Part shown: positions 1 through 10,300 of the stretch, piece after piece
Numbering within the stretch: the first letter of the stretch is position 1
Layout of the letters: each line of letters opens with the position of its first letter
Assembly: GCF_018687095.1 (NCBI RefSeq)
Contig: NZ_CP061286.1
Coordinates: forward strand, 1,550,001-1,614,000
Direction: 5' to 3'
From: Polynucleobacter sp. MWH-UH25E
GTDB lineage: Bacteria > Pseudomonadota > Gammaproteobacteria > Burkholderiales > Burkholderiaceae
Length of the DNA: 64,000 nucleotides
Translations under genes and position numbers: made by a program
Notes under the pieces: model-generated
Told to the model about the DNA's origin: nothing
What the model saw: only the letters and a program-made list of their open reading frames with translations
Databases searched by the model: none

Positions 1-2
1 AA

Positions 3-260
3 AGCAGCGCAACCTATATTTACAGCTATCAACAAAACCGTTTAGCCAACTGGGAAATCGGGCCAACACCAAGCTATAACCTGGTAAATGCAAACCTTTC
101 CTACACTGAGCGAATTGGGAAAATCAATTGGACTAGCTATTTAGCGCTGAAGAATTTACTGAATCAAGATATACGATATGCAACGTCACCTATGGCTGTA
201 CGACTCTATGCTCCACAACCAGGTAGAAGCTTAATGGTGGGTGTACGCGCTGCTTTCTAG
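3..260 (+). CDS. TonB-dependent receptor, C-terminal fragment (5' end outside window)
   Basis: An open frame enters from the left edge and ends with TAG at 258-260, giving the last 85 residues of a protein. It shows alternating aromatic and polar beta-strand character, the motif LKNLLNQDIRYATSP, then APQPGRSLMVGVRAAF with a terminal phenylalanine. The 'N-L-L-N/D' strand followed by a PGRS..G turn and a final aromatic residue is typical of the last strands of the 22-strand barrel of outer-membrane TonB-dependent receptors. The ligand (iron siderophore, vitamin B12, copper or other) cannot be told because plug and loops lie outside the window. It is convergent with glmM, 18 bases apart. Confidence 0.75.
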   Translation, partial: SSATYIYSYQQNRLANWEIGPTPSYNLVNANLSYTERIGKINWTSYLALKNLLNQDIRYATSPMAVRLYAPQPGRSLMVGVRAAF

Positions 261-278
261 TAAATAAGGCAAAGAAAA

Positions 279-1622
279 TTAACTAGTTGGAACTAGGTCA
301 ACAATACTTTTAGCTGTTCTCATGGCAACATTGACATCTTTAGTCTCAACCATAATGCGAAGCAGTGGTTCTGTGCCAGATGCCCTTATCAGCACCCTGC
401 CAATATCCAGCAGCTCTTTTTCAACTAACTGAATCTGCTTACTTAATGTTTCATCCGTTTTCCAGTTATAGCCGGTCTTGAATTTCACATTTAAAAGCAC
501 TTGGGGGAAAATCTTTACATCATCCAATAGTTGGGACAGACTCTTTTTATTGTGACTCATGGCTGCCAATACTTGCAGCGCAGCTATCGTGCCATCACCA
601 GTAGAGTGCTGATCCAGGCAAAGTAAGTGTCCAGAACCTTCGCCACCGATAATCCAGCCCTTTTGTTTAAGCAACTCAATTACATATCGATCGCCAACAT
701 TTGCCCGCTCAAATCCCATGCCCAAACTTCTAATGGCGTTTTCTACCGCTAGATTGGTCATCAGAGTACCGACTACACCGCCTAGTTTTTGCCCCCGGTC
801 TAATCGGTCCTTAGCCAACACATACAAAAGCTCATCGCCATTGAACAACCGACCGGAAGCATCAACCATCTGCAAACGATCCGCATCGCCATCCAGCGCA
901 ATGCCAAGATCTGCCTTGGCGTCCTTAACCTTCGCTATCAACGCTTCTGGCGCAGTGGCACCACAGCCATCATTAATGTTGCGACCATCTGGATTGACGC
1001 CAATCGAAATTACTTCCGCTCCAAGTTCATGGAAAACATGGGGTGCAGTGTGATATGCAGCGCCGTTAGCACAGTCTACAACCAGTTTTAATCCCTTTAA
1101 ATTGAGATCGCCAGGAAAGGTGGACTTGCAAAATTCAATATAGCGTCCAGCGGCATCATCCAATCTAAATGCTTTACCCAACTCTTTTGAGCTAACGCAA
1201 CCCATCGGTTTTTCAAGTTCAGCTTCAATTGCTAATTCAAAATCATCTGATAACTTATCGCCATTAGCCGAGAAAAATTTGATACCGTTATCTTGATAGG
1301 GATTGTGAGAGGCAGAAATCACAATACCGGCTGATAAACGCAACGCTTTTGTCAAGTATGCAACGCCTGGGGTTGGAATTGGACCACACAGCATTACATC
1401 AACGCCTGCTGCAGCAAACCCAGCTTCAAGAGCTGCCTCTAAGAGATAGCCGGAAACGCGCGTATCTTTACCAATAAGTACCTTGCAACGCTCTCTAGAA
1501 TTTGCATCCCTACTTAATACTCTGCCAGCAGCATAGCCGAGACGGGTCATAAAATCCGGAACAATCGGAAATTTGCCCACTTCACCGCGAATGCCGTCAG
1601 TTCCAAAGTATTGTTTTTTCAT
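279..1622 (-). CDS. glmM: phosphoglucosamine mutase GlmM
   Basis: Converts glucosamine-6-phosphate to glucosamine-1-phosphate in the cytoplasm, on the route to UDP-GlcNAc for peptidoglycan and lipopolysaccharide. The 447-residue protein has the full alpha-D-phosphohexomutase architecture: FGTDGIRG at the N-terminus, the phosphoserine loop ISASHNP around residues 102-108 (predicted catalytic Ser105), the metal loop DGDADR at 244-249, the sugar-binding GEGSGH loop, and the phosphate-binding RASGTEP at about 413-419. Length matches the family (about 445). Start is ATG at 1622. It is the last gene of rlmE-ftsH-folP-glmM, 47 bases after folP, the same order as in many proteobacteria. Confidence 0.97.
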   Translation of the reverse strand: MKKQYFGTDGIRGEVGKFPIVPDFMTRLGYAAGRVLSRDANSRERCKVLIGKDTRVSGYLLEAALEAGFAAAGVDVMLCGPIPTPGVAYLTKALRLSAGIVISASHNPYQDNGIKFFSANGDKLSDDFELAIEAELEKPMGCVSSKELGKAFRLDDAAGRYIEFCKSTFPGDLNLKGLKLVVDCANGAAYHTAPHVFHELGAEVISIGVNPDGRNINDGCGATAPEALIAKVKDAKADLGIALDGDADRLQMVDASGRLFNGDELLYVLAKDRLDRGQKLGGVVGTLMTNLAVENAIRSLGMGFERANVGDRYVIELLKQKGWIIGGEGSGHLLCLDQHSTGDGTIAALQVLAAMSHNKKSLSQLLDDVKIFPQVLLNVKFKTGYNWKTDETLSKQIQLVEKELLDIGRVLIRASGTEPLLRIMVETKDVNVAMRTAKSIVDLVPTS

Positions 1623-1669
1623 AAGTATTGATTATAAAACTTTGAGGAATTTGGAAAGAGAGCTAAATC

Positions 1670-2536
1670 TTAGGTATTTACTGCTTCCCATAGCTTTAAG
1701 GCATCGATAGTTTCAGGTACATCGTGTACCCGAATGATTCTAGCTCCACGATCAGCAGCCATTATTGCTGCTGAAATACTAGGTGCAAGACGCTGATCCG
1801 CTTCCTTGCCGGTGATCTTACCTAGCATTGATTTTCGGGAGATTCCAGCCAGCACTGGAAACCCCGCCTCTGAAAAGAAATAAAATTTGGCGAGCATCTC
1901 TATATTGTGCTCAAGACTCTTACCAAAACCAAAACCTGGATCAAAAGCAATTCGGTTGAAATCAACACCTTTGCTGATCAAAAGATTGGCACGTTCTTCC
2001 AAAAACTGCATCACTTCAGCTAGAACATTTTGATATTCAGGATTAAATTGCATTGTGAGCGGATCGCGTTGCATGTGCATTAGGACTATTCCGCAGTGTG
2101 GACTCTCAAGAACGACATCGATAGCGCCCTCCTGGCGTAATGCCCAAATATCATTTACGCAATCCACTCCAGCCCGAAGGGCTTGACGCATTGTTTCTGC
2201 TTTGTAAGTATCGATTGATAAGGGGACTCCGCAACCTTTTAAACCTTCTATTACCGGAAGCACACGGTCGAGCTCTTCTTGCAATGAAACTGGTTCAGCG
2301 CCCGGTCTTGTAGATTCGCCACCAATATCAATTAAATCCACGCCAGTAGCAATCATGATTTCTGCCATGGCAATAGCATCTTTTGCTGATCGGAACTTAC
2401 CGCCATCAGAAAATGAATCTGGTGTGGCATTTAATATGCCCATGACAATGGGACGCTTGCGTTTTGAGAAGTCAAAAAGGAAACGCCCACAACGCCAAGT
2501 TGTGGGCATCTCTTTTTTACCAATATTGTCAGTCAC
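1670..2536 (-). CDS. folP: dihydropteroate synthase FolP
   Basis: Condenses p-aminobenzoate with dihydropterin pyrophosphate to dihydropteroate in folate synthesis; the sulfonamide target. The TIM-barrel motifs are all visible: MGILNATPDSFSDGG near the N-terminus, DIGGESTRPGA, SIDTYK, FDPGFGFGKSLEHN and GISRKSM, ending with the conserved R-x-H near the C-terminus (IIRVHDV). The reported start is GTG at 2536, 15 bases after ftsH; an ATG at 2509 (nine codons in) is an equally possible start. Neither has a convincing ribosome-binding site. A strong hairpin lies exactly over the 2509 start (see separate entry), so expression may be tuned relative to ftsH. Confidence 0.95.
   Translation of the reverse strand: MTDNIGKKEMPTTWRCGRFLFDFSKRKRPIVMGILNATPDSFSDGGKFRSAKDAIAMAEIMIATGVDLIDIGGESTRPGAEPVSLQEELDRVLPVIEGLKGCGVPLSIDTYKAETMRQALRAGVDCVNDIWALRQEGAIDVVLESPHCGIVLMHMQRDPLTMQFNPEYQNVLAEVMQFLEERANLLISKGVDFNRIAFDPGFGFGKSLEHNIEMLAKFYFFSEAGFPVLAGISRKSMLGKITGKEADQRLAPSISAAIMAADRGARIIRVHDVPETIDALKLWEAVNT
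2485..2507 (-). other. terminator-like hairpin over the start of folP
   Basis: On the minus strand a perfect 9-bp GC-rich stem (GCCCACAAC / GTTGTGGGC, 5-base loop) begins with the G of the possible folP start ATG (2507-2509). It is followed by a U-rich stretch, GTTTCCTTTTT. The structure lies within the folP 5' coding region and resembles an intrinsic terminator with an interrupted U tract. It could lower folP-glmM transcription relative to ftsH, or hinder initiation at the ATG. Function is inferred; the pairing is seen directly. Confidence 0.5.
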
Positions 2537-2551
2537 AGACTATTGGAAGAT

Positions 2552-4429
2552 CTAGGCCGTGGCGGGAGCGCTTCCAGCTACTGGGCCAGTTGTTCCAGCA
2601 GAATTACCAAATTGAGTAGCTGGAGGAGGTTTAGGAGCTCTGGGTGGGCGACCTTCCATGATGTCCGTGATCTGCTCAGCATCAATCGTTTCCCACTCAA
2701 GCAGAGCCGCAACCATTGCCTCAACCTTATCGCGATTCTGTTCTAAGATGGATTTAGCCAAAGCATACTGACTATCAATTAAGGTGCGAATTTCCGCATC
2801 AACCTTCTGTTGAGTCAGCTCAGAAACTGTCTTGGTGCTATTGCGACCAAAAATACTTTCTGATTCAGTATCAACATAAACCATGGTGCCAAGGCTATCA
2901 CTCATGCCATAGCGAGTAACCATATCGCGCGCCATTTTGGTGGCGCGTTCAAAATCATTTGAAGCACCAGTGCTCATTGAATTAAGGAAAACTTCTTCTG
3001 CGGCACGACCACCAAAAAGAATCGCTAATTCTTCCAACATGCGATCTTTGTAAAGATTTACACGATCATGCTCTGGCAATTGCCAAGTCACACCAAGTGC
3101 CATGCCACGAGGCATGATGGTCACTTTATGAACAGGATCAGCTTTGGGCAGAACCTTAGCAACAACAGCATGACCAGACTCGTGATAAGCCGTATTGCGA
3201 CGCTCTTCTTCACGCATCACTGCTGACTTACGCTCAGGACCCATATAAATCTTGTCTTTGGCATCCTCGAAATCTTTCATGTCAACTGAGCGCTTATTGC
3301 GACGCGCAGCAAACAATGCGGCTTCGTTTACAAGATTAGCCAAGTCAGCACCTGAAAACCCTGGTGTACCGCGTGCTAGAACCGCTGCATTTACATCAGG
3401 ATCGATTGGAACCTTGCGCATATGTACTTGAAGAATTTGTTCACGACCTCGGATATCTGGTAAGCCAACATGAACCTGTCTATCAAAACGACCTGGGCGC
3501 AATAAAGCTCTATCCAAAACATCCGAACGGTTAGTTGCAGCAACAACGATAACGCCGCTATTACTCTCAAAACCATCCATCTCAACCAACATTTGGTTTA
3601 AGGTCTGCTCTCGTTCATCGTTGCCACCGCCCATACCTGCGCCACGATGACGGCCAACTGCGTCAATCTCATCAATAAAGATGATGCAGGGTGAATTCTT
3701 CTTGGCATTTTCAAACATATCGCGAACGCGAGATGCACCGACACCAACGAACATTTCTACGAAGTCCGAGCCAGAAATCGAAAAGAATGGAACCTTTGCT
3801 TCGCCCGCAATCGCACGAGCCAAAAGGGTTTTACCAGTTCCCGGAGGCCCTACAAGGAGTACACCATGCGGAATACGTCCGCCAAGCTTCTGAAACTTTT
3901 GTGGATCCTTTAAGAAGTCGACCAACTCAAAAACTTCTTCTTTTGCTTCATCGCAACCTGCAACATCAGCAAAGGTCACGGTATTACTGTTCTCGTCAAT
4001 CAAGCGTGCTTTTGATTTACCAAAAGAAAATGCCCCGCCCTTGCCGCCACCCTGCATCTGACGCATCATGAAAAACCAGAAACCAATAATCAGTAATGTT
4101 GGTCCGAGGTAATACAAAGCAGAAACCAGCATATTAGGTTCGTCTTCTGCTTTGCCAGTAACCTGCACACCGTACTTCATCAAATCGCCAACCATCCAGA
4201 TATCGCCCGGAGAGATGATTGAATACTTATTGCCATCAGCCGGGGTCACTTGCAATGTGCGACCCTGAACATCAACGCGCTTTATCTTGCCCGCCTTGGC
4301 GTCATCCATAAATTGGGAATACGTAACTTGGTTTTGGTCCTTGGGTTTATCAAACTGTTTAAAAACAGTAAATAAGACCAAGCCCACAATGAGCCACACA
4401 CCGATTTTTTGAAACATATTGCTGTTCAA
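2552..4429 (-). CDS. ftsH: ATP-dependent zinc metalloprotease FtsH
   Basis: Membrane-anchored AAA+ protease that degrades damaged or short-lived membrane and cytoplasmic proteins; in Escherichia coli it also controls LpxC and the heat-shock sigma factor. Visible here: two N-terminal membrane segments (about residues 11-23 and 102-121) flanking a periplasmic domain, Walker A GPPGTGKT at 194-201, Walker B IIFIDEID near 249-256, the SRH region with RPGRFDR, and zinc-binding HESGH at 416-420. At 625 residues it is of normal size, with a Pro/Ala-rich C-terminal tail. Start is TTG at 4429: AAGGA sits six bases upstream, while the in-frame ATG at 4417 is too far from it, and MNSNMF matches the usual N-terminus of relatives. 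Second gene of the operon after rlmE. Confidence 0.97.
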   Translation of the reverse strand: MNSNMFQKIGVWLIVGLVLFTVFKQFDKPKDQNQVTYSQFMDDAKAGKIKRVDVQGRTLQVTPADGNKYSIISPGDIWMVGDLMKYGVQVTGKAEDEPNMLVSALYYLGPTLLIIGFWFFMMRQMQGGGKGGAFSFGKSKARLIDENSNTVTFADVAGCDEAKEEVFELVDFLKDPQKFQKLGGRIPHGVLLVGPPGTGKTLLARAIAGEAKVPFFSISGSDFVEMFVGVGASRVRDMFENAKKNSPCIIFIDEIDAVGRHRGAGMGGGNDEREQTLNQMLVEMDGFESNSGVIVVAATNRSDVLDRALLRPGRFDRQVHVGLPDIRGREQILQVHMRKVPIDPDVNAAVLARGTPGFSGADLANLVNEAALFAARRNKRSVDMKDFEDAKDKIYMGPERKSAVMREEERRNTAYHESGHAVVAKVLPKADPVHKVTIMPRGMALGVTWQLPEHDRVNLYKDRMLEELAILFGGRAAEEVFLNSMSTGASNDFERATKMARDMVTRYGMSDSLGTMVYVDTESESIFGRNSTKTVSELTQQKVDAEIRTLIDSQYALAKSILEQNRDKVEAMVAALLEWETIDAEQITDIMEGRPPRAPKPPPATQFGNSAGTTGPVAGSAPATA

Positions 4430-4576
4430 AATAAGTCCTTTTCTGGATTGATCCAGGAGTTAAAGCGAATCGCTACCTAAGTATTTGATTCTACTACCAG
4501 CCTTTTTCAAGGGCCTTAGCGAGATTTATTTAGTAAACCCATGTAAATCAGGGGGTTATTTGCTGAATTTATTGGC

Positions 4577-5251
4577 TTATTTAGGTGGTTTTAGGTTTCG
4601 ACCCAAAAGAAAGATTTCCGAAGATCGAGCTCTTGAAGCCTTTGGCTTTCTGGAAGACACTGATTTGAAGACCTTTTTGAAGGACTCCACAATTTGACTG
4701 TAACCACTACCGTTAAAGCATTTAATCAACAATGCCCCCTCCGGTTTTAGATGTGCGACAGCAAAGTCCAAGGCGATTTCAGCCAAAAAAGCCATTCTTG
4801 CTGCATCCGCCACCCCAACACCAGACAAGTTTGGCGCCATATCAGACAGAACTAAATCGACCTTGCCACCAGCTGATTTGGGTAGCAATGCTTCAAGCGC
4901 AGCCAGACCCTCATCTTCACGGAAATCCGCCTGAATGAAATTCACATCAGCAATCTCTTCCATGGGCAAAATATCAATCGCAATAATCTGACCATCAGGC
5001 TTGCCAGACTCAATAGCGGGATTGCTTTTGGCAAATTCGGTTAAGCGATTGCGTACATATTGCGACCAGCTACCAGGAGCACTGCCCAGATCCACAATTG
5101 TCATGCCAGCTTTAATGAGATGATCTTCCTCATCAATCTCGCTTAGCTTGTAAACCGCTCTGGCGCGATAACCCTCTTTTTGGGCCATCTTCACATAAGG
5201 GTCTGTTAAATGGTCTTGTAACCAGCTTTTATTAAATTTATTCTTTGCCAC
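4577..5251 (-). CDS. rlmE: 23S rRNA (uridine-2552 2'-O)-methyltransferase RlmE (FtsJ/RrmJ)
   Basis: Methylates the 2'-O of U2552 in the A-loop of 23S rRNA, a late step in 50S maturation. The 224-residue protein has the RrmJ features: a basic N-terminus with SKLSEID-like 'YKLSEIDEE' and its catalytic Lys, the SAM-binding [12 protein letters not shown] at about residues 54-65, DILPMEEI, the catalytic Asp in [10 protein letters not shown], and [10 protein letters not shown] carrying the second catalytic Lys. Start is GTG at 5251 ([10 protein letters not shown]), with no better alternative. First gene of the minus-strand operon rlmE-ftsH-folP-glmM and divergent from yhbY, a common arrangement. 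The 147-base gap before ftsH may contain an additional promoter, but none is clear. Confidence 0.95.
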   Translation of the reverse strand: MAKNKFNKSWLQDHLTDPYVKMAQKEGYRARAVYKLSEIDEEDHLIKAGMTIVDLGSAPGSWSQYVRNRLTEFAKSNPAIESGKPDGQIIAIDILPMEEIADVNFIQADFREDEGLAALEALLPKSAGGKVDLVLSDMAPNLSGVGVADAARMAFLAEIALDFAVAHLKPEGALLIKCFNGSGYSQIVESFKKVFKSVSSRKPKASRARSSEIFLLGRNLKPPK

Positions 5252-5378
5252 AACGTAATCACTTTCAAGGGCATATTTTCCTTGTTTCTTTACCCTAAAG
5301 CAAAAAGAATTGCACTAAAAGCCTTGAATTTTGGATCTAACAGGGCTTATTTGGACTCAATGCTCTATCATCAAGCCC

Positions 5379-6005
5379 ATGACAGCACTTACGATTACCC
5401 CAGCGCAACGCAAATCCCTAAAAGCAGATGCCCATGGCCTAAACCCTGTAGTAATGGTTGGAGGTGATGGCTTAACACCAGCCGTGATCAAAGAAGCAAA
5501 ATCCGCTATCAATCACCACGGACTGATTAAGATCCGCGTGTTTGGCGATGATCGTGAAGAGCGTATTGCAATCTATGAAGAGCTGTGCGACAAGCTTGAT
5601 GCCGCCCCTGTACAACATATCGGCAAATTACTTGTTCTCTGGAAACCTAAAGATGTAGTTGACGAAGCTTACGCCAATCTTGGTCGCTCTAGCAAGCAGA
5701 CCAAGAAGACCTTGCAGGCTCCACGCACTAAACGCCAACCAAATCGCACAAGCTCTAAAGTTGAAAGGCGCACTAGCACTTCGGAGAGATCAGATCGACG
5801 CTCAGTCTCATCTAAATCTCCATTTGAACGAGCAGCTGCTGCTAAATCAACAACACCAAAAAAACGAGTGTTGCGTTCGGAGGCGGCTGAGTCAAAGATT
5901 GGTTGGTCATCTCCAGGCTACCGCAAAGCAACGCCTGCACCAGCGCCTATTAAAAAACGTAAGGTGCGTATGAGTAGCAACAAGAAAAAATCACTGGGAT
6001 CCTAG
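5379..6005 (+). CDS. yhbY: YhbY-family CRM-domain RNA-binding protein with basic tail
   Basis: YhbY proteins bind pre-50S ribosomal particles and assist assembly. Residues 1-95 form the CRM domain: ITPAQRKSLKADAHGLNP, the GxxG-type loop VGGDGLTP, IKIRVFGDDREERIAIYEEL, and HIGKLLVLWKP. Start is ATG at 5379 (MTALTITP), matching family length; a longer frame from 5331 would add 16 unconserved residues. Unlike the roughly 97-residue E. coli protein, this one continues for about 110 residues of Lys/Arg/Ser/Thr-rich, probably disordered sequence ending KKRKVRMSSNKKKSLGS, likely an RNA-binding extension. Divergent from rlmE, another 50S assembly factor, and followed by an intrinsic terminator. Confidence 0.9.
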   Translation: MTALTITPAQRKSLKADAHGLNPVVMVGGDGLTPAVIKEAKSAINHHGLIKIRVFGDDREERIAIYEELCDKLDAAPVQHIGKLLVLWKPKDVVDEAYANLGRSSKQTKKTLQAPRTKRQPNRTSSKVERRTSTSERSDRRSVSSKSPFERAAAAKSTTPKKRVLRSEAAESKIGWSSPGYRKATPAPAPIKKRKVRMSSNKKKSLGS

Positions 6006-6024
6006 TAATTCAAATACACAAACA

Positions 6025-6047
6025 AACGTCGCTAGTCGACGTTTTTT
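6025..6047 (+). terminator. intrinsic terminator of yhbY
   Basis: Perfect 7-bp stem AACGTCG / CGACGTT with 5-base loop followed by a T run to 6047, 20 bases after the yhbY stop. It overlaps the last codons and the stop of the convergent DUF4149 gene (stop at 6032-6034). Read on the minus strand the downstream run is broken (TTTGTTTG), so it may serve that gene only weakly. Confidence 0.8.
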
Positions 6048-6505
6048 GTTGACCACCAAACCAATGCAATCCCCAAGATTGATTGAATGATGAAAATCAC
6101 GCTAGATACCCTGTGCAGCAGTCCAAACAGACTGGCACTACTTGTATCGCGAACGGATATCCCCAATTGCAGGGCTTGATCTCGTAATGCATTCATCCAG
6201 GGAATAATAATGAATGCTGCCACTACAGTGCAAATCAGCATCAATAATAGTGTCCAGCGGATTAGCCGATAAGATCGGTTACCAAGTTTGACTAAACGAT
6301 TGGCGATAAGCATTAAGAGACTACAAACCCCAACGCCAATGTATGAACTTATCTTGAATAGATGAGCGGCAATGACTCCCGCAATCTGCCGATCCCCAAT
6401 CGTGGCAAACAAAATGGGGACAACTAAAAAACCAATCGTAATGAAACCGCCAACCCAAAGTCCAGAAATTACGGTAAATAATCGCTGGATTTTGGTGTGA
6501 GACAT
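6032..6505 (-). CDS. DUF4149 (TMEM205-like) membrane protein
   Basis: A 157-residue integral membrane protein with four hydrophobic segments (about residues 8-32, 48-68, 82-105 and 127-150). The N-terminal run VISGLWVGGFITIGFLVVPILFA-type segment with 'LWVGG', the later VGVCSLLMLIANR and the C-terminal helix fit DUF4149, a family of small inner-membrane proteins without known biochemical role. Its ATG overlaps the greA stop by one base (TAATG), so it is translationally coupled to greA. Placement next to greA is common in Burkholderiales. The last codons lie inside the yhbY terminator. Confidence 0.75.
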   Translation of the reverse strand: MSHTKIQRLFTVISGLWVGGFITIGFLVVPILFATIGDRQIAGVIAAHLFKISSYIGVGVCSLLMLIANRLVKLGNRSYRLIRWTLLLMLICTVVAAFIIIPWMNALRDQALQLGISVRDTSSASLFGLLHRVSSVIFIIQSILGIALVWWSTKNVD

Positions 6506-6981
6506 TAGATGTATTTAACCGCTAAGATTTCAACCTCGCGATTACCGCCGGGGGCTTGAACTGCAACAACGTCACCCTCTTCCTTACTAATTAACGCGCG
6601 GGCAATTGGCGAGCTAATCGAGATCTTATTCGCGGCGATATCTGCTTCGTCATCGCCAACTATTTGATAGGTAAATTTAGTGCCGTCCTCAAGATCCTCA
6701 AGATCTACAGTGGCTCCAAAGACAACGCGTCCAGAGACATCCAATGCAGCAGGGTCAATAATTTGAGCGGCAGATAACTTGCCTTCTAACTCTTGAATTC
6801 GACCCTCAATAAAGCCTTGCTTTTCTTTGGCGGCGTCATACTCGGCGTTCTCTGAGAGATCTCCCTGAGCGCGAGCTTCTGCAATCGCATTAATGACTGC
6901 GGGACGCTCTACATGCTTAAGATGGTGTAACTCCTCTTTTAGGAGTTCTGCACCACGTTTAGTAATTGGAATTGTACCCAT
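6505..6981 (-). CDS. greA: transcription elongation factor GreA
   Basis: Rescues backtracked RNA polymerase by stimulating cleavage of the nascent transcript. The 158-residue protein has the N-terminal coiled coil ([18 protein letters not shown] through about residue 75) with the acidic tip '[18 protein letters not shown]' that reaches the polymerase active site, then the C-terminal FKBP-like domain with [24 protein letters not shown] and a final [10 protein letters not shown]. Length is exactly typical. Downstream of carB in the same direction, but separated from it by a clear terminator, so it probably has its own promoter in the 55-base gap or depends on read-through. Confidence 0.97.
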   Translation of the reverse strand: MGTIPITKRGAELLKEELHHLKHVERPAVINAIAEARAQGDLSENAEYDAAKEKQGFIEGRIQELEGKLSAAQIIDPAALDVSGRVVFGATVDLEDLEDGTKFTYQIVGDDEADIAANKISISSPIARALISKEEGDVVAVQAPGGNREVEILAVKYI

Positions 6982-6997
6982 GCTGCTAACCTAACTT

Positions 6998-7019
6998 AAA
7001 AAAGGCGCAAAACGCGCCT
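6998..7019 (-). terminator. intrinsic terminator after carAB
   Basis: Minus strand: 6-bp GC stem AGGCGC / GCGCCT with a 5-base loop followed directly by six T (plus-strand A run 6998-7003). It starts 17 bases beyond the carB stop (7037) and ends just before the greA start (6981), separating carAB from greA. Confidence 0.85.
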
Positions 7020-7036
7020 AGATAATTGATTTTAGA

Positions 7037-10000
7037 TTAAATAAGCGTTCCATGTAAATTCTGCAGAGAATAAACCTCTAAAGAGTCCTTGTTGCCATTC
7101 TGCGAAGCTAACAATCCATCCATCACCGCCCTAGCCGCACTAATGGTTGTGTAATAAGTCACGCCGTTTGCTTGTGCGCTAGTACGAATTGAACGAGAGT
7201 CTGCGATCGCAGTACGGGTCTCATCAACGGTAGTAAATACCAATGAAATCTCACCATTCTTAATGAAATCGACAATGTGCGGACGACCGTCCTTTACCTT
7301 ATTTACCAACTTAACTGGCAATCCAGCAGCCTCAATAGCAGCAGCAGTACCTTTTGTGGCCACCATTGGGAAACCGAGTTGGTGCAAGAGCTTGGCAACC
7401 TCTACCGCCTTAGGTTTATCGCTATCTTTTACAGTTAAGAGCACAGTGCCGCTCTTAGGCAACTTAATGAATGCACCCAACTGAGACTTAAATAATGCTT
7501 CGCCAAAAGTTTTACCCACACCCATGACTTCACCAGTAGAACGCATCTCTGGTCCTAGTATTGGATCAATACCAGGGAACTTATTGAATGGAAATACCGC
7601 TTCTTTGACTGAAAAGTATGGAGGCTTCACTTCAGACTTGATATTCTGCTTATCTAAAGTCTGACCCACCATGCAACGTGCCGCAATTTTGGCTAATTGC
7701 AAACCAGTTGCTTTAGACACAAACGGAACAGTACGTGATGCTCGTGGATTTACTTCGAGAACATAAATAACATCTTTGCCATAAACATTCTGAATCGCAA
7801 ACTGCACGTTCATTAATCCAACAACATTGAGACCCTTTGCCATTGCGGCTGTTTGACGCTTAATCTCATCAACGGTGGCATCTGATAGAGAGTATGGTGG
7901 TAATGAACATGCAGAGTCACCTGAGTGAACACCAGCCTGTTCAATATGCTCCATCACACCGCCGATAAAGACTTTACCGCCATCGCTAATACAGTCAACA
8001 TCGCACTCAATCGCATCATTCAAGAAGCGATCTAGCAAGACAGGAGAATCATGAGAGACTTTAACCGCCTCACGCATATAACGCTCTAAGTCGCGGCCAT
8101 CATGAACGATTTCCATTGCTCGCCCACCAAGAACATATGACGGACGAACAACTAATGGATAGCCTATCTCTTCTGCAAGCTTTAAGGCCTCATCCTCAGT
8201 ACGTGCAGTACGATTTGGTGGTTGACGCAAGCCCAAATCATGCAAGAGCTTCTGGAAGCGCTCACGATCCTCTGCGGCATCAATCATGTCCGGCGAAGTT
8301 CCAATAATTGGTACACCGTTACGCTCTAAGTCCAAAGCGAGTTTCAATGGTGTTTGTCCGCCGTACTGAACGATTACGCCTTTTGGCTTTTCTTTGGCAA
8401 CAATTTCCAGAACATCTTCAAGCGTTAATGGCTCAAAGTACAAACGATCGGAAGTGTCATAGTCAGTAGAAACGGTCTCTGGATTGCAGTTGACCATGAT
8501 AGTTTCATAGCCATCATCGCGCATTGCTAATGCCGCATGTACACAGCAATAATCAAACTCAATACCCTGACCAATTCGGTTAGGGCCACCACCCAAAACC
8601 ATAATCTTTTGCTTATCAGTTGGACGTGATTCACATTCGCCATGCTCAGCTTCATATGTTGAATACATATAGGCCGTATTGGTTGAGAATTCAGCTGCGC
8701 AAGTATCCACACGCTTATAGACAGGAACCACCTTTAAACGATGGCGCGCTGCACGCACAGAGGATGCATCAACGCCAAGTAATTTTGCTAGGCGTCTATC
8801 AGAGAATCCTTTTTGCTTCACAAAGCGGAGCTCTGCAGCTGACAGGCTATCTACCTTACGCTGTTTGAGTTCAGCTTCAATCGTGATGAGTTCTTCGATC
8901 TGCTCCAAGAACCAAGGATCGATTTTGGTTTCGCTATAGACCTCATCTAGACCCATGCCCATGCGGAAGGCGTCTGCGAGATACCATATGCGATCAGGAC
9001 CAGGTTCATTGATTTCATTAATAATGTCATCAAGATCTGAGGAAACCTCATCTAAACCATCAACGCCGACTTCGAGACCACGCAAAGCCTTCTGGAAGGA
9101 CTCTTGGAATGTACGGCCAATCGCCATCACCTCACCAACAGACTTCATCTGCGTAGTTAAACGAGAATCAGCTTGAGGGAATTTCTCAAAAGCGAAGCGT
9201 GGAATCTTGGTCACAACATAGTCAATAGATGGCTCAAACGAAGCTGGTGTAGCACCGCCAGTAATATCGTTCTTTAGTTCATCTAATGTGTAACCAACGG
9301 CAAGTTTGGCTGCAATCTTGGCGATCGGAAATCCAGTCGCTTTAGAAGCTAGTGCGGATGAGCGAGAAACGCGAGGGTTCATTTCAATCACAATCATGCG
9401 TCCATCCACTGGATTGATTGAGAACTGAACGTTAGAACCGCCTGTATCTACACCAATCTCACGAAGAACAGCGATCGATGCATTTCGCATCAATTGATAT
9501 TCTTTGTCTGTCAGAGTCTGCGCTGGCGCAACGGTAATCGAGTCACCTGTATGCACGCCCATCGGATCTAAGTTTTCAATGGAGCAAACAATAATGCAGT
9601 TGTCGTTGCGATCGCGCACCACTTCCATTTCGAACTCTTTCCAGCCCAAGAGAGACTCTTCAATCAAGAGTTCACGTGTTGGAGAGAGATCAAGACCACG
9701 TTTGCAAATCTCTTCGAATTCTTCACGGTTGTAGGCAATACCACCGCCTGATCCACCCATGGTGAATGAAGGGCGAATAACTACTGGAAATCCAGAGCTA
9801 CCTGTTTCTTTCTGAATGCGCTGCTGTACTTCATGCGCTTCATCCATAGAATGCGCAATACCTGACTTTGCAGATCCGAGACCAATCTTGGTCATGGCAT
9901 CCTTAAACTTTTGACGATCCTCTGCCTTATCAATCGCTTCTGGAGAGGCGCCAATTAATTCACAACCGTACTTTTCCAATACGCCATTGCGATGCAAATC

Positions 10001-10300
10001 AAGTGCGCAATTCAAGGCGGTTTGTCCACCCATTGTTGGCAAAATCGCATCCGGCTTTTCGGCTGCAATAATGCGTTCAACTACTTCCCAAGTGATTGGC
10101 TCGATGTAAGTTACATCAGCCATCTCTGGATCAGTCATGATGGTTGCAGGATTGCTGTTAACCAAAATGACTTTGTAACCTTCATCACGTAATGCCTTAC
10201 AAGCTTGCGCGCCTGAATAGTCAAACTCACATGCTTGACCAATCACAATCGGTCCAGCACCAATAATCAAAATGCTCTTAATGTCGCTACGCTTAGGCAT
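7037..10300 (-). CDS. carB: carbamoyl-phosphate synthase large subunit CarB
   Basis: Makes carbamoyl phosphate from bicarbonate, two ATP and the ammonia delivered by CarA, feeding arginine and pyrimidine synthesis. The 1087-residue protein has the tandem ATP-grasp layout: N-half starting [25 protein letters not shown], with [11 protein letters not shown] and [16 protein letters not shown]; the C-half repeats the pattern with [30 protein letters not shown] and [16 protein letters not shown]. An MGS-type allosteric domain forms the last 140 residues. Length is close to the E. coli enzyme (1073). Start ATG at 10300 overlaps the carA stop by one base (TAATG) with GGAGG upstream. A terminator follows. 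Confidence 0.98.
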   Translation of the reverse strand: MPKRSDIKSILIIGAGPIVIGQACEFDYSGAQACKALRDEGYKVILVNSNPATIMTDPEMADVTYIEPITWEVVERIIAAEKPDAILPTMGGQTALNCALDLHRNGVLEKYGCELIGASPEAIDKAEDRQKFKDAMTKIGLGSAKSGIAHSMDEAHEVQQRIQKETGSSGFPVVIRPSFTMGGSGGGIAYNREEFEEICKRGLDLSPTRELLIEESLLGWKEFEMEVVRDRNDNCIIVCSIENLDPMGVHTGDSITVAPAQTLTDKEYQLMRNASIAVLREIGVDTGGSNVQFSINPVDGRMIVIEMNPRVSRSSALASKATGFPIAKIAAKLAVGYTLDELKNDITGGATPASFEPSIDYVVTKIPRFAFEKFPQADSRLTTQMKSVGEVMAIGRTFQESFQKALRGLEVGVDGLDEVSSDLDDIINEINEPGPDRIWYLADAFRMGMGLDEVYSETKIDPWFLEQIEELITIEAELKQRKVDSLSAAELRFVKQKGFSDRRLAKLLGVDASSVRAARHRLKVVPVYKRVDTCAAEFSTNTAYMYSTYEAEHGECESRPTDKQKIMVLGGGPNRIGQGIEFDYCCVHAALAMRDDGYETIMVNCNPETVSTDYDTSDRLYFEPLTLEDVLEIVAKEKPKGVIVQYGGQTPLKLALDLERNGVPIIGTSPDMIDAAEDRERFQKLLHDLGLRQPPNRTARTEDEALKLAEEIGYPLVVRPSYVLGGRAMEIVHDGRDLERYMREAVKVSHDSPVLLDRFLNDAIECDVDCISDGGKVFIGGVMEHIEQAGVHSGDSACSLPPYSLSDATVDEIKRQTAAMAKGLNVVGLMNVQFAIQNVYGKDVIYVLEVNPRASRTVPFVSKATGLQLAKIAARCMVGQTLDKQNIKSEVKPPYFSVKEAVFPFNKFPGIDPILGPEMRSTGEVMGVGKTFGEALFKSQLGAFIKLPKSGTVLLTVKDSDKPKAVEVAKLLHQLGFPMVATKGTAAAIEAAGLPVKLVNKVKDGRPHIVDFIKNGEISLVFTTVDETRTAIADSRSIRTSAQANGVTYYTTISAARAVMDGLLASQNGNKDSLEVYSLQNLHGTLI

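Noticed and set aside
4430..4576. Sigma-32-type promoter for ftsH
   Set aside because: CTTGAAA is present, matching the heat-shock -35, but there is no CCCCAT-like -10 at the right distance.
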